Of a stretch of 64,000 nt of DNA, positions 29,889 to 42,123 are shown piece by piece. The notes under the pieces are model-generated. The model saw nothing but the letters and a program-made list of their open reading frames with translations, made no database searches and was not told the origin of the DNA. A program made the translations under genes and the position numbers. How positions within the stretch are numbered: the first letter of the stretch is position 1; every line of letters starts with the position of its first letter. The DNA lies in the NCBI GenBank assembly GCA_001599595.1, contig BCHH01000004.1, positions 857,914-921,913 on the forward strand, in the 5' to 3' direction. Origin of the DNA: Beverwykella pulmonaria. Its lineage: Eukaryota > Ascomycota > Dothideomycetes > Pleosporales > Melanommataceae.

Positions 29889-32802
29889 GTGATGGAAGGT
29901 GTGAGAGTAGGGGTTTCGTTTTAAGATTAGACCTGTGTAACTCTGGTTGGATTCGAAAAATTTAGAGGATCATTTCCACAGAGCTTTATGATCATTTACT
30001 AAGAAGGCGTCCTGTCTGGCTTACATGCTTCGGTCATCGAAGACACAATGTCCAGTCTGCTGGTAAGTATATGTCATACGGGTTTGGAAAAAATTCATCA
30101 TTTTTTCAAGGCTCAGAATTTTCAATGTTCCATTCATCTTGCATGAACTGATAGTTCGACAGAACTCCGTATATTTTTCTCTGCCAGCCATCCTGAAATC
30201 ACTCATTCCCTCTGTTGGGGCACGATCTATCGTACTTGCCCCCAGCATGGAACACATGCTTCCCTTTATTGACTCCGGCGTATCCACCATGTGTGCGACC
30301 ATAAACCCATGGAGGTCTCCGGTGCACCACTTGGCTCCATCATCTCTACCCTCTCTCCCTCTAGATGTAGGACGGGGCTTGCCGTCGCGGGGGAGTTTTT
30401 GGCACAGGCGGAGAGCTTCATGTCTGAGGCTCCAATTTCTTTCACCCAGGGGCAGAGTTCGACGATTTTAGGGGCGGTCTTGGAAGTTATGATGAAGGCG
30501 TTGGTGTTAATAAGTGGTAGAAAGTAGTGAAGGGATAGCTCATGTGGTGGAAGAATTTATCATATTCATTATTCTTGTTACTATACTGAAGCATTTCTAC
30601 ATGTCTGAAGCCGTTGAAGCCGTTGGATTGGTTGACAGATAATCTGACACCATTATTAGAGTAGCTCTATGTCCGGGGACTTTTTTGGAGGTTGCACCCA
30701 AAATGCTTAGCTTAACCTCTGCAGCCCCGTCAGCTTTTATTAGCTGAGCTTCTGCACTATGCTTAAATGGACTATGGTTTTTGGTGGCTAGAGTGATTGT
30801 GTCCTTTGCAACGACATCTTTCTCTTTTATTTCGGCGTCATTCCTCGATTTTTGTCCCCAAGATACCGGGATTATTGATTTCGATTCGCCCAACTCGCGA
30901 TGTTCATAGAGGTTTTACTGAGTAGGTCTGGCGAAGAGATCTATGCGCGTGAAAGCAAATTCAACTTTACGTAGAATTCAAAGCCATTGTCGATGAATCT
31001 GTCATTTGTAGTAGTGTTCGATAAGTAGATTTTGGGAGTGACTAATGCGAAAGTTTTACCACGACGCTCGTACGTTTAGTAAAGATCTCTCTGACAATGA
31101 AATTTTTTTATACCTTTCTACGATTGTTTACCCACATGCCAAACCCTGGAGAACTACATGATACTCTGCGATGAGTGAATTATGCCAAAACCTGAAACGG
31201 ACAGAAAGCCAAGAGAGTCTGGTCGTAAATCATTGCTGCGATGTTGGATCAAAGCCATATACTTCGCTGTACCTGTCGTAGAACAGCCAAACAAGGTCGA
31301 GTAGGAGTCTACGTGCTCTCACATCCCCATAGTAGATCCGAAAAAGAAATCCCTCACTGTGTTGGACAGCACTGCACACCATGACGGCATGGTAGGGGTT
31401 GCCGTCCTTGTCGCACTTGCGGGAGCTGAGGCGCTCAACCGCGGGCGTGGAATTTTTACCGAAGATAGAACGAACTGTCGATGCCGCTCCTCGGGCTACC
31501 CCCCATCTGTGAAATGCTATCAAAAGGTTGTTAGTCTAGCACACTCGAGAAAGGAGGTGAGACAAACTTGGAGAAGCGTCGTAGAAAGATGTGTGGTTTC
31601 AGCGTAGGCGTGCCTGGGCCGTAGATGATGGGTTGGCGCAGGCAGCTTCCTTACGCAAACCAATTTCTCGGTCCTCTAGTTTCCACTGGTAGCAATTCCA
31701 GGGGAGCCGACAATGGCTCCTAACATATATTGGCATATTGAGTTGCTGTAACGAGGTGGAGTAGAGGCAGTTTGCTGTAGGACTCAAGAAATTAGGAAGT
31801 TTTGAATTGGTTTGGATCGTGACTTTGATGACCTTCCCACGCTGCCCGATTACGAGTTTAAGTAGAAGCGATCTTGGCCTGTCCCGATACCGAGATAGTG
31901 GAGAGGGGGTTAAGCACTCAGCCGTCCCTTGGCATTTGGCCTGTGCGGCCCCAATATGGTTTCATAGACTGGCTGCGCCTCTGGCTCGATTGCCATTTCA
32001 GCTGGGAGTGTGCATCGATGATGCTTGGCCATCCATTTGCCTTTTACCTTTGCCTTATTGCCCGAGAGTGCATAGCCTGGAATTACGTGGTTGGTATTGC
32101 GAAGTGAGGCTTTGAGAACGATCAGCGTAAGCGGCTGCTTACGTTTTGGGCCTGGAATAACAGATTGCACCTCGACAGGCTTGCGACGAGCGGGCGCTGT
32201 TGCGGCTCTGTCGCGTTGAGTGCACAGGCAGCCGCTCCCGAACGGGGATTAACCTTACGTCATAGAAGGATGAAAGTGCCGAATCATCTCTACCTTTATA
32301 TCAGTAAAGTTGCCGATATTTCAGGCTTTCTACATGCCCGATGTAGAGAACTGCGACGTAACCAGACTATGTACATGTTGGGTATATATAGAATCACCGA
32401 GACCGAGGACAAAGGAAACCAAAGGATTGTATAAGTAACTTCGCAGATGCAAATATTGAAATAGAAGCCTTTATGTCTCTTCGTCCATCAATCCTTTCTG
32501 AAATAGCGAGAAAGAAGCTCCGCTGCGGCTGTTGTCTTCCTAGTAGAACCGATCTCAAATACGAGAGACGATTGCAGGCGGGCGAACTGACTGGCTGAAT
32601 TCAATTCTGTCCCCGCAGTTCACGGGACGTGGCTGTGCCCTGGTCAGGCCTAGACCATTACGACCGTTCACTGCAACCACACAATTGAGCTAACGCAATC
32701 CTCTTGCATGAAAAGACGTCAATTTCCTAAACATGACCACGGTGATAGTATAAAATAATATTGTCGCAAAGTTGGGAATGATCTTAACCGGTGATGGATT
32801 CC
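29889..32802. other. Long intergenic region, no confident gene
   Basis: Nearly 3 kb without a supportable gene. A minus-strand frame at 31,230-31,523 (97 codons, includes CDKDGNPYHAVMVCSAVQHS) has protein-like composition and a nearby CTAAC...CACAG splice-like end, so a small gene is possible but unproven. Frames at 30,021-30,302, 30,139-30,527 and 30,597-30,893 have no recognisable domain. No repeat pair was noticed. Confidence 0.35.
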
Positions 32803-34927
32803 TCAGCCCAGCCGTAGACATTGCCATTTGCGCTCCAAACCTTTTTGAGGATCCATCACGTAGGCTCCGCTAGCTACGCGTTCCCAGTGGTTTCCTAGGT
32901 CCCGAACGATCAGGATGTGCTGTTTCATCGTTGCTGCGTTCCATTTGTCGGCGATTTGATTGTTTTTCCCTTGGTTTCCGGAGGCCGTGCGACAAAAATG
33001 AATCGTAAGTAGTGGATCCTGGGGTCTGAAATCGTGTTTCGTGGTTCGTTCAACCAGCAAAGTGGTGAATTGCCCGTCTTCGCGCCGAAGACCTAGATTC
33101 ATCCTGGAACTCCCACCATCGTTCAAGTACACGGCCGGAGTCGTGTATGCCTCAAGGTAGATGATACCGCTTAGCTCGCTGAAGGTCTGAAGCTCGTGGT
33201 AGCGTGTCTGGAATATTTCCCAGTTGGTTGTGGAGCCATCGCGAAGCTCGATAGCTACCCGAACTCCCTTTTCGTTTACTTTTGGATCTCGTGGGCGTTC
33301 TATTCTGCGAGGAGTACGACGGGGAAATGTGGTGCCAGTGTATTCGGCCGGCCATTTGATTTCTCCAAACCATCCTGTCCAAGACCAACTTGGGAATCCT
33401 TCGCGCCGCTCCGCGGGTGCTTCCAGAGTCCATCGAAGGCTCTCTGAGAAAGTAGGCATTGTGCGCTTGGAGCCGGTGTCTAGTGTTGACTCGTTAGGCG
33501 ATGACCTAGCCGTCCGAGGGAATGGGATGCCGTACAGGTGACGCATGGAATTCTTCCCTCGCTCGAACGTCCGAAAGATTCCAAGCATTCCATTGAGAAT
33601 ATCGGCCTGATGAGTCAATGATCTTTTCGAATACTCATTGATACGACTGTAGATATCCCAAGGGTCTACTCCACAACCATCAAGTGGAAATATTCCCATG
33701 TGCGGAGCTACCCGGTAAAGGGAATGTAGGTATGGCTGATCGCGATGGTGAATTTGCTTCCATATTTCCAGCGGTATGTCCAACATCTCAGTGCAGTACA
33801 ACCCTTGGCACTCGAAGTACACCTGGTCATCAGTAAAGACCAGCCGCCTTGTTGATAACAACCCCTCTTGGAATGTCTGTAATAATGTAATTAGACGAAT
33901 GCATAATGAACTAGTTGGATATCATTCCTACCCATGCTCTTGAAGCCCATTTGCAGTTATCTGACGATAGGTCAGGCGTGCCGCGTATAGCTGACAAGGT
34001 CCGCTGGCGGACTGTTACTGATGAGGCCGGCGCACGACAGCGTTTACTGACGCCTGGAAGGCCGTAATCTGCATGTGTCCCTGCAGCCGCTATAAGTGTG
34101 ACTACAGCCTGTTTGTAAATAGCGTCCATTTGTTGCAGTTGTTTTTGGGTTTCAAGCTGGTCCATCTGATTTATGCAGTACTTGTCCACCCATAACCGAT
34201 TATAGCCCAGTTCCCGGGTCGCTGTAATTGCGTCCTGTATCGTCTGTGGATACTCTGAAGAATTCTGTCTCGATGTGTCATTGTGGCCCCACACGTAACT
34301 GAGAGCGACGTAAGGATCGTTTTCTTTCGCCTCGGCCACCTCGCCTGTAGTGCAGTCGATGAGCCTCAAATTAGCTATAATGTTGTCTCGGCCCCCACCA
34401 CAACCGCTAGCGTGAAGCTGAGAGCACACATTCAACCACTCTTTCAACTGATCAAAATCAACTAACGGTTGAAGTTGCCTCAACCAAAATGGTGGCTTTG
34501 TAGGATGGACCGCGATGTAGGGGATGCCTTTAGGAGGAGGGCCGTGCTCAGAGGATGATAACACAATGATTCTAGGTTCCAGAATTTGGAGTAATCGCTC
34601 AGAGGATTGCCTAGATTTCATGGAGTAGAGATAGTATGAGTGAGGAGAATGTGATTCAGGCTCCACTTCTATTTCGGGTGATTGGGGGAGTTGTTCCTGA
34701 GGGTAGGTTCCGGGAATTGACGACAGAAGGCCACTAAGGAACTTGCAAAACACACATGAATAAAGATCCCAGTGTGCAATAGTACCCAGGGCCACCTTTG
34801 TGCCAGTAGATGACCACAGTTGGTCAATATCGAGGTTCGCGCATCGGGAACATAACTGGATGGGCTCTTCCTTAGATAAGCGCTGCTTTTGAATGCTACG
34901 CCGTTCCGAGGCAATGCGATCCGCCAT
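32803..34927 (-). CDS. HET-domain (heterokaryon incompatibility) protein
   Basis: Cytosolic protein of the fungal HET family, linked to non-self recognition and regulated cell death. Exons from the first ATG are 34927-33932 and 33876-32803 (the join reads RAW-TFQEGLLSTRR, in phase 0), about 690 aa. HET motifs are present in order: PYVALSYVWG (block 1), RLWVDKYCINQMD (block 2), then MDAIYKQAVVTLIAAAG and WTFQEGLLSTRRLVF (block 3). An N-terminal Cys-rich part (LCSRCANLDIDQLW, CVFCKFLSGL) is typical of this class. An in-frame exon probably lies upstream: 34969 is a good acceptor (CAG) and 35022 a good donor (GTAAGT), adding a Gln/Arg-rich coiled stretch, so the true start may be beyond 35,022. 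No NACHT or ankyrin part is attached. Confidence 0.88.
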
Positions 34928-35249
34928 CGCCTGCTTCTGTTCACGCAATCTATTGATAGCTGTTTGTTGCTGGTCTCAAATTTTCGCAGCGGACACTAGG
35001 CGTGACCGCTGAGCGACTTACGCGTCTGCTCTCGTTGACCGCTTGCTGGAGGCTGACAAACGTTTTCGTGGCAAGGACTTCTGTGGTACAGTAAGTGAAA
35101 GATTGGCGATAGTGGTATTGTATGTTACAAGATGGAGTGGGGTTAATTCGTAATGAGCAAGCTGACGTTAGTGTGACTATTCAGCTGGTGCACGGTCTCA
35201 GTTGGTGCGCAATTTCGCGAAAATCTGCGAAATCTTTAAAGCGACATAT

Positions 35250-35560
35250 CTCTGCCAATATGGGCGATATCGAGGCTGCAATCGCTAGATATAGGAGAAG
35301 AGCCTAGTTGTTCAAAAATTGCTGCGCAGTTTGGTGTTGAGCGCTCAACGTTATCACGCCGCCACCGAGGTGTTACTCGATCGAATGCCGTCAAATACGA
35401 AAATCACCAACTGCTCAATGTCAACGCCTTGGTCCAAAATAGTCTTCAATTGAGCTATATCGCCTGTCTTAGCCGCGTCAGGAAGATCAGTTGCCCTTGG
35501 GGTCAGGTCTGGGCTCGGCGAAAAGTAGAGCGAGGCGAAACGTTCGGCTTTCTATAATTT
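35250..35560 (+). pseudogene. Fot1/Pogo-type transposase N-terminal relic
   Basis: Frame-broken start of a Tc1-mariner Pogo/Fot1 transposase. It reads MGDIEAAIARYRR, shifts frame, then EEPSCSKIAAQFGVERSTLS followed by RRHRGVTRS, the helix-turn-helix DNA-binding region typical of Fot1 elements (...YTAIAKKYGVNRTTLSRRHRG...). About 60 further codons follow without the DDD/DDE catalytic region. No terminal inverted repeats were found, so it is a truncated fossil. It lies beside the 5' end of the HET gene. Confidence 0.7.
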
Positions 35561-35822
35561 TGACGCGAGACAGACCAGATGATGAGCCTCCGACTTCGCA
35601 TCATTTCAAATTGACGATCTTACACACGATAATGTCGAGGTGCTGCGATTTCACGGGGTTTGCGATGTGGCACTCAAAGAACCATGAGTGGTGTATGAAC
35701 TTGGCACGCTAAAATGAGATCATGCCTCAATTTATAACCAGACATAGTGTATTAAAAACTAATCCCTCAACCTGTCTGTGTATGCGGATACTTGTGTTTT
35801 TTTTTTCTACTACCTCAGTTAC
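35561..35822. other. 3' flank of FAD monooxygenase gene
   Basis: Short region with no supported gene. It holds a poly-T run (near 35,800) immediately downstream of the monooxygenase stop. Confidence 0.4.
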
Positions 35823-37322
35823 CTACAGCACGCTAGCAATGTCCTCCAAACTCCCCTGTCCACCTTCTCTCATGCTCCCCAACCCCTTCTCCAACTCCCC
35901 TAGAAGATCATATTCCATAACCCACCTCATCCTCTCCCTCACGATATCCGGCGAAAACGCACTCGTCCACATCTCCTCTAAAATATCCGCGCTAGCCATC
36001 TTACCAGTCTCGTAGCTGGATCGCGTGATGCGATCAGTGCGCGGCTTGCGCAGAGACTGGAAGAGTCGGAAGGCGGATGCCAAGGACGGGCAAGGAGAGT
36101 TTTGGGAGGGGTATCTGGCGAGGATTTGCGCGAGGGCGAAGCCGGATTCAATGGCTTGACATGCGCCTTGGCCTAGGAGAAGAGCGTTAGCAGGAAGTTC
36201 TGGGGAGCTGGGGATGGGTGAAGGCTGCGGAAAGGATGGGATGGGAGGGGAAGATGGAGAAGTGGGGGTGGGGGTTGTTCTGGTAGAGCCAACGAACGTA
36301 CCTTGATGCGGAAGTGTACTATGTACCGAGTCCCCAATGAGAATAATCCCACTCTGTCCGCCCCCTTCCACGTTCCACCACTTCTCTGTCGGCTCCCTCA
36401 CATACAGCGTCTGTTTCAGAATCTCCCCGTCTTGAGTCGCGCTCTTCCTTAGACCCTCAATAATCTCTTGCACTGCAGAGCACCATTCCCTTACATGTGC
36501 AGCTAAATCATCGACCGGTGCAGTCGCGAGCCAAGATTCAGATTTCCAGCCCTCGAGTGGCTCCGTCATGAAGCCTATGACGCCTACGCGATCGGTCTTG
36601 GACGCCTGGTTACCGATTGGGAGAGTGAGAATGTGTCGTCGTGGGCCGCGAAAGTTGACTGTGCGCCGTAGTAACGAGGCGGTTGAAGGAGTGAGGTCGG
36701 AGTATGCGACGTAACCGCGATACACCATTTGGCCTGAGTATACAGGCAGGTCTGTGAATCCCAGATGGGATCGCACAGTAGATTTGATGCCATCGCAGCC
36801 GACAATAATATCCGCCGTCGCGGTGGTTCCATCGGCGAAAGTGAGCACATAGCTGTCTGCCTTTTCGGAGCGTGAGATGTTTGCTAGTCGCTTCCCCTTG
36901 GAGATCATGCTCTCTGGGACGTTGCTCCGGAGGACATCAACGAGATGCGCCCGGTGGATCTGGCGGCTGTGCGGCTCGCCGAATTCCTCGATGCGGCCGA
37001 GAAACTGGCCAGTCCGGTAATGATGGTATTCCATGTATGAGGGCGGATCAATGGAACTCATACGGCGCATTAAGTCTGCAAGGCCAAACGCATTAAGGAC
37101 ACGGTTTGCATTGCGGGTTATGTTTACGCCTGCGCCCTAGATTTTAATCAGCAGAGGTTGCTGTAGGATAGGATGTGGTGTTTACTATACCACTTCGGTA
37201 AACTCGGCCGCGGCCTCATACAGATGGATGTTGGTCAGTCCAGCATACAGCGCCGAGTTCATGAAGGACAAGCCTCCAAGTCCACCACCCATGACAGCAA
37301 TACGTGTCTGTGCGAATGCCAT
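35823..37322 (-). CDS. FAD-dependent aromatic-ring monooxygenase (salicylate hydroxylase-like)
   Basis: Group A flavoprotein monooxygenase, 438 aa, that hydroxylates aromatic or polyketide rings with NAD(P)H and O2. Exons are 37322-37191, 37136-36302 and 36172-35823. Motifs present are the FAD dinucleotide fold RIAVMGGGLGGLSF (GxGxxG at residues 12-17), the NAD(P)H/FAD motif ADIIVGCDGIKSTVRSHLG, and the FAD ribityl motif LIGDSVHSTLPHQG|QGACQAIES. The last is split by the second intron (129 nt), which would otherwise insert a Pro/Ser/Thr-rich stretch. It is divergent from a Zn(II)2Cys6 regulator 311 bp away. Relatives include salicylate 1-hydroxylases and tailoring enzymes of secondary metabolism; both remain possible. 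Confidence 0.92.
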
Positions 37323-37633
37323 GCTAGATATTTCTTTAGACGGTTCGATGTGCGGGATGGAGCAACTGAGTGTGTGGAAACGCGTCGTTGATGGCTGGTT
37401 TTGAGACCAGCGCTTTCGGTGGCCATTGCCAATGTCGAAAAGACATTGTGTGCAGCGTGCATCTCGACGGCAAGAGTTGCGTGAAGGGTGGAGATGGAGA
37501 AGTGCGTGGAGCGGACATGTCCGACAACAAGTGGGACTCGGACCTTGCACCGCCTAGCGGAAACTGTCATCCCACCTACACGTACGCACGTGCTCCCTTG
37601 TATTCACCACCGCTCCTCACAGCCTTCAGCCAA
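37323..37633. promoter_or_regulatory. Bidirectional promoter, FAD monooxygenase / zinc-cluster regulator
   Basis: Only 311 bp separate the two ATGs. It contains CGGTTCGATGTGCGG and other CGG words at about 37,340-37,360 and 37,420, which resemble the CGG half-sites recognised by Zn(II)2Cys6 factors. This is a visual observation, not a tested site. Confidence 0.5.
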
Positions 37634-39674
37634 ATGGCCTCCCGAGAACTCATCCAACAACTCCTTCCCACGTGCCAAAGATGTAGAAGACTAAGACGTA
37701 AATGTGATACTCAATTGCCGGATTGCAGGTTGTGCCAGAAAGCTGGGACCGAGTGTACTATATTTGATCACGCACTGCAGCAGTCTTTACCCAGGGCGTA
37801 GGTCTCGTTTTCGTGTTTAGTGTTTACGCTTTGAATCTATAGGCAATGCTGATGTGGGCCATGTAGCTATGTGCAGTCGTTGCTTACTCGGCTAGAGCAC
37901 CTGAAGGCGGTGAAAGATGCGCTTGAAACGTCGCCGCCGAGTGTGCTGCAGCAATCTCAATCGTCTACTGTTGGCGCCCAGCCTCAGGCCAGTCCTGCGA
38001 TATCGAACAATCCAAATGCCTTTTCAAATGTCAACGAAGAACACGCCGCACCAGACCAGTCGCATACGTCCTTCGACAAACACTTCCCTCTCTTCTCCCA
38101 CCCGCACCGTTCCCGTTTCTTTGGCGCATCATCGGTATTCACACTCAGTGTTGAGGTACTCCATCACGCGTCCGTCAAAGGCATCATACCCTCGGACTAC
38201 CGTCCGCCATCCCCGCCTGATGGTACCTCTCCAACAGGGACAAAACAGAGCCTCTCAAACGACAGTGATGGACAGCCGATGGCCGTCCGCGCACATTGCA
38301 AACTCTACTTCGCTTCGTCCAACATCCTCTACGGTATTGTAGACGAGGAGTCTTGCAACTTAGATATAAGCACGTATTTATCTCTCCGCAGCCGTCGCGC
38401 CCGCTCCTCAACGCTCCACGGCGCAGATGCACACGCCTATTTCCGCACGAGCATGATCTGCGCCATCGCGTGCGCAACATTGGCCCGGCATAGCGCAGAA
38501 CGAGGTGCTGAGAGCATGGCGTACTATCATGATGCGCTACCATGTGTCGAGGAAGTGACATCGGAGGTTCGACCCGAGAATCTGCAAGCATTACTTCTGC
38601 TCATCGTGTTTTGTTTGTTCTACCCAAAGTTGGGGGATATCTGGAAGGTCTTGGATTATGCATGTCGAGTAAGTATTGAGTTGGGGTATCATACTGAATC
38701 GGAGACGGAGACGGACATGGAAGCTGGGGAGGAGAAGGACGCAGAGAGGAAGTTGAGGAGGTCGACGTTCTGGGGATGTAAGTCATCTTTCGATTCCCCT
38801 ATGTGTAGAGAAAAGGGGGAAAGGAAAAGGGAGGGAGATGCTAATGGAGGTAATAGTATATGCGATTGAAAGAATCACAGGCCAGCTGTTCGGTCGGGGC
38901 TCGGATCTCCCCGAGTCCATCATCACGACCTCGTACCCATCCATCCCAACAACAACCTCCGGGCTTGGCCGAGAAGCCCTCCAGCGAATGTCCATTGGGC
39001 ACCACTACCGCCTCGTGTACCTGCGCTCCGAGCTCTTCAAAGCGCTGTACCTCCCCGCCGTCTCACTGTCGTATGACTGGACATGGTATAAAGAGCGCTG
39101 CGCCACTTTACGAGACTGGAAAAGGGGCCTCGATGTCAGTGAGGATTTGGTTGGCGTGGCGACGGTTACGTGTGAAGTGGGCTATCACTCGACCATGTGC
39201 TTTATCTTTCAGCCGATCATGCTAAGGGCACTGAAGGCTGCGGAGAAAGACGGTAGGATGAGTGCGGTCACGGTGGTGCCGCAGGACAATTATCACTCTG
39301 CTATTGCGCTGCTGCGCACCTATGAGAAAGTCATTCGGGCAAAAGAATTTTCGACGTTGGGTATCTATCCTATGACGTTTCTTAGTGCGCATTACATTTA
39401 CCTCGCAGGGTTGACGCTCATGGCTCATGCGTTGCTGGCGCTTGACGGGCGGGTATCTGTATTGCGGAAAATGGAAGATGTCGAAATTGACGGCGATGGG
39501 AATCCGGACTTGGAAAACCTAGACTGGTCGGGAATATGGGAGGCAAGCAATAGCTGTTTGGTCCTGTTGCAGTGGTGTACGGAACGGTGGTCAGGTATGG
39601 ACGGCATGCGGGACGTTTACTTGAGGGTAGCAGGGAAAGTGCTACCGGAGATGGCGAGGAAGAAGCTGCTTTAG
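37634..39674 (+). CDS. Zn(II)2Cys6 transcription factor
   Basis: Pathway-type fungal regulator, 630 aa, exons 37634-37797, 37867-38777 and 38857-39674. The zinc cluster CQRCRRLRRKCDTQLPDCRLC has cysteines at 14, 17, 24, 31, 34 and 41. The linker continues after intron 1 with YVQSLLTRLEHLKAVKDAL, a coiled dimerisation segment. The middle homology region (fungal_trans) reads FRTSMICAIACATLARHSAE, LQALLLLIVFCLFYP, VSIELGYHTE and RRSTFWG|LYAIERITG, the last joined across intron 2. It is divergent from the FAD monooxygenase and upstream of the 2-oxoglutarate oxygenase, so it is the likely local activator of that small group; this is context-based. Confidence 0.9.
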
Positions 39675-40033
39675 AAGAGGTTAAAGGAAATGAAGTAGTC
39701 GGCTGCCCAGATGGCGAATGTCGAGATCATGTGAAAGAACTCTAGTCCTGCAGAGAACCACCTATACAGATTCTTTCTGTCGGGAGGCCATACGCGTCCG
39801 CGTTGGTCTGGAACAGCCATCCTACGCAAGTATTAGCGTTGGATTTATGAGTTGAGCTGAGATCGGAGGAGACCGCGTCTCTAAAGATTCTTATCAGCGC
39901 AAATCCCACTCGTTCGAAAACATATACTTATTAGCCCAGAACCCTCAGAGACGACGAACAGCCTGAAAGCCTTGTCGAAAAGTAGCCAAGCAGTTACCAA
40001 TAGCCCAGACACTGCCTTTCACCCACATCCAAG
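39675..40033. promoter_or_regulatory. Promoter region of the 2-oxoglutarate oxygenase gene
   Basis: 359 bp between the regulator stop and the oxygenase ATG on the same strand. It contains a CGG word pair near 39,780-39,800 (GTCGGGAGG, GTCCGCG). No gene or repeat is supported. Confidence 0.35.
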
Positions 40034-41227
40034 ATGACAACCGTACGTCCCCTTCCTGAACCTTCCCCGCCCCACTTAAGCGATGCCAACAAAGACCAGA
40101 TACACGGCTTAGGCTTACTGCCTCGGTAGTCCCACTTCCGCATCCCGCTCGTCGACTTCTCCAAGTACCTCGACGGCACCCCTGCTGAACAAAGAGAATG
40201 CGTCGCCTCCATCATGGACGGCTTCACGACGTCCGGCTTCCTGTACCTGACGAACTCGGGTCTCTCGCCGGCCGAGGCGTGTAAATGGGGCGAGGAGTTC
40301 TTTGCTCTCCCGCTCGGAGAGAAGACCAAGCATCCAAACACGGACCCGGCGGCGAACCGCGGGTACTCGGGGATGGGGCTCGAAAAGGTCTCGAATGCGG
40401 ATCTTGAGGACGGGAAGGATGCGGTGGAGAAACTAAGAGCGATGTTGCCTGATTTGAAAGAATCGCTCGAGATTGGGAGTGACGCTGGCGAGCGGTACCC
40501 AGCGAAGCCGTGGAAGAACCACTACCCTGACTCTGCGCTTCCTGGCTTCGGGGATGCAATGAGCAAGTTCTATCAGCAGTGCGATGACCTGCATCACCAG
40601 CTCTTGAGTGCGCTGGCAGAGGGGCTGGGGCTGGAGAAGGACTGGTTCAGGACGTATGTTACTGAAGGTGATCACGTGCTGAGGCTGCTGCATTACCCGT
40701 CGGTACCCAAGGCAGTCCTAGAGAAAGAAGGCGCAGTGCGCGCGGGCTCGCATAAGGATTATGGGACTGTGACGCTGCTTTTCCAGGATATGAGTGGCGG
40801 ATTGCAGGTCAGGACACCAGAGGGGGAGTGGTGGGATGTGAAGCCCATCGAGGGCGCGATTGTGATCAACGCTGGTGCGTTTCTATTCACTAGGGTAGGG
40901 ACTGAAGAACCGATGTGAAGTCTAGGCGACATGCTCCAGATCTGGACAAACGACATGATCAAGTCGACGCACCATCGCGTTGTCGCTCCTCCAAATGCCA
41001 TCACGCAGGAAGACGGCACCTACTCGGCCAGATACTCGATTGCTGTGAGTGGTGCACGATTGCGGGGATCCGGCCGTCATTGCTGATGCTCGCAGTACTT
41101 TGCCCACCCGGACCATGAGCGCATCATCAATGCCATTGAGAACTGTGTCTCGGATGCCAGGCCGAGCAGGTATGGGCCCGTCACGCCGGGCGAGTGGATG
41201 GTGAAGAGGCTTGCTACTACGTACTGA
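40034..41227 (+). CDS. 2-oxoglutarate/Fe(II)-dependent oxygenase (isopenicillin N synthase-like)
   Basis: Cytosolic non-heme iron oxygenase of the 2OG-FeII_Oxy family with a DIOX_N-type N-terminus; 334 aa from exons 40034-40042, 40130-40874, 40926-41044 and 41096-41227. The tiny first exon encodes MTT only. The N-terminal domain reads FRIPLVDFSKYLDG and TTSGFLYLTNSG. The iron triad is in AGSHKDYGTVTLLFQD (H211, D213) and STHHRVV (H268). The 2-oxoglutarate-binding Arg-x-Ser is ARYSIA (R287, S289). Intron 2 removes a false stop (VGTEEPM-stop). The enzyme could hydroxylate, desaturate or cyclise a small molecule. Neighbouring a FAD monooxygenase and a zinc-cluster regulator, it may belong to one tailoring or catabolic group. 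Confidence 0.92.
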
Positions 41228-41522
41228 TGTTATGAGGGGAGTCCGTTACGGAGTATGTTCTGTGCCTGTAAGGAGGAATAAGAATGAACCAACGTTCCAA
41301 TATTGCCAAGCACGCAGTGGACGAAGGTGTAACGGGATGGCCGTAGGCTAAGCCTGCCATGGCTAGCTCGGCTATTTATACGAAAGTACGCCGTATCACC
41401 TTGCCCCATGTCCCGACCTTTCCGCAAACCAACCTGTTACTCTGTTACCAACAACTAACAGCCAGCAACAACAACATCTTCACAACCCCTTTCTCTCGTT
41501 TTCTGCGTACATACCACTCACC

Positions 41523-42123
41523 ATGCACATCCCCTCCCTCCTCTTCGCGGCGAGCATTTCCATGCGCCTCGCCTATGCCGACTTCCTCATCCTGACCGAG
41601 CCTCCCATTCCTACAACCCTGATCCCCACCTTCACGGATCCTTCCGCTGTATGTCTCGCAAACTCGCATTTCCCTACCTTTCTACGCGCCATCGCAGCTA
41701 ACGCTCAACTTTTAGGCTGCTAGCTGGACGACCTCGGTGGGCCTCAACTTCAAAATCCAATGGCCGCGCTACACAAACTCCCTGGGCTCGACCTGGCAAT
41801 CCTCCGTAACCTCTATCCAATCCGAAGTCGCAGCCTTCGTCGCCTCTGCGCCCTCCAATTACAGTATCCCGCCCGCCGTCACCGACCCCGCCGTCACGAC
41901 TACAATACTGGGGAAGCCGAGCTGGTACACAGCCTTGCCATCGGACGTGAGAAGCTTCAAGGAGGCCGAGTACACTGCGCAGAAGAGTGTGTTGGCGAAG
42001 GTGATCGGGTTTGGCCAGCCGACGGCGGCCAAAACGAGTAGTGTGGGGAGGCCGACGGGCGCAGTCGACTTGGGGCTCGGCGCGGGATTTGCCATGGTCG
42101 CGGCCGGGGCTGCGTTTCTGTGA
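41523..42123 (+). CDS. Small secreted, probably GPI-anchored protein
   Basis: 177-aa protein from exons 41523-41648 and 41716-42123 (join DPSA-AASWTTS, phase 0). It has a signal peptide (about residues 1-19, SLLFAASISMRLAYA) and ends with a small-residue hydrophobic tail LGAGFAMVAAGAAFL preceded by a Ser/Thr/Gly-rich stretch, which together suggest GPI attachment to the cell surface. The mature part (SSVTSIQSEVAAFVASAP, PPAVTDPAVTTTILGKPSWY) has no cysteine and no domain I recognise; similar short fungal surface proteins with an inner W-x-T/S start exist. A C/T-rich tract and AACAACAACATC lie just upstream. Function unknown. Confidence 0.78.

Noticed and set aside
34928..34948. HET protein start at 34,948
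   Set aside because: That codon is TTG. The first ATG is 34,927, and an upstream exon is more likely than a non-ATG start.
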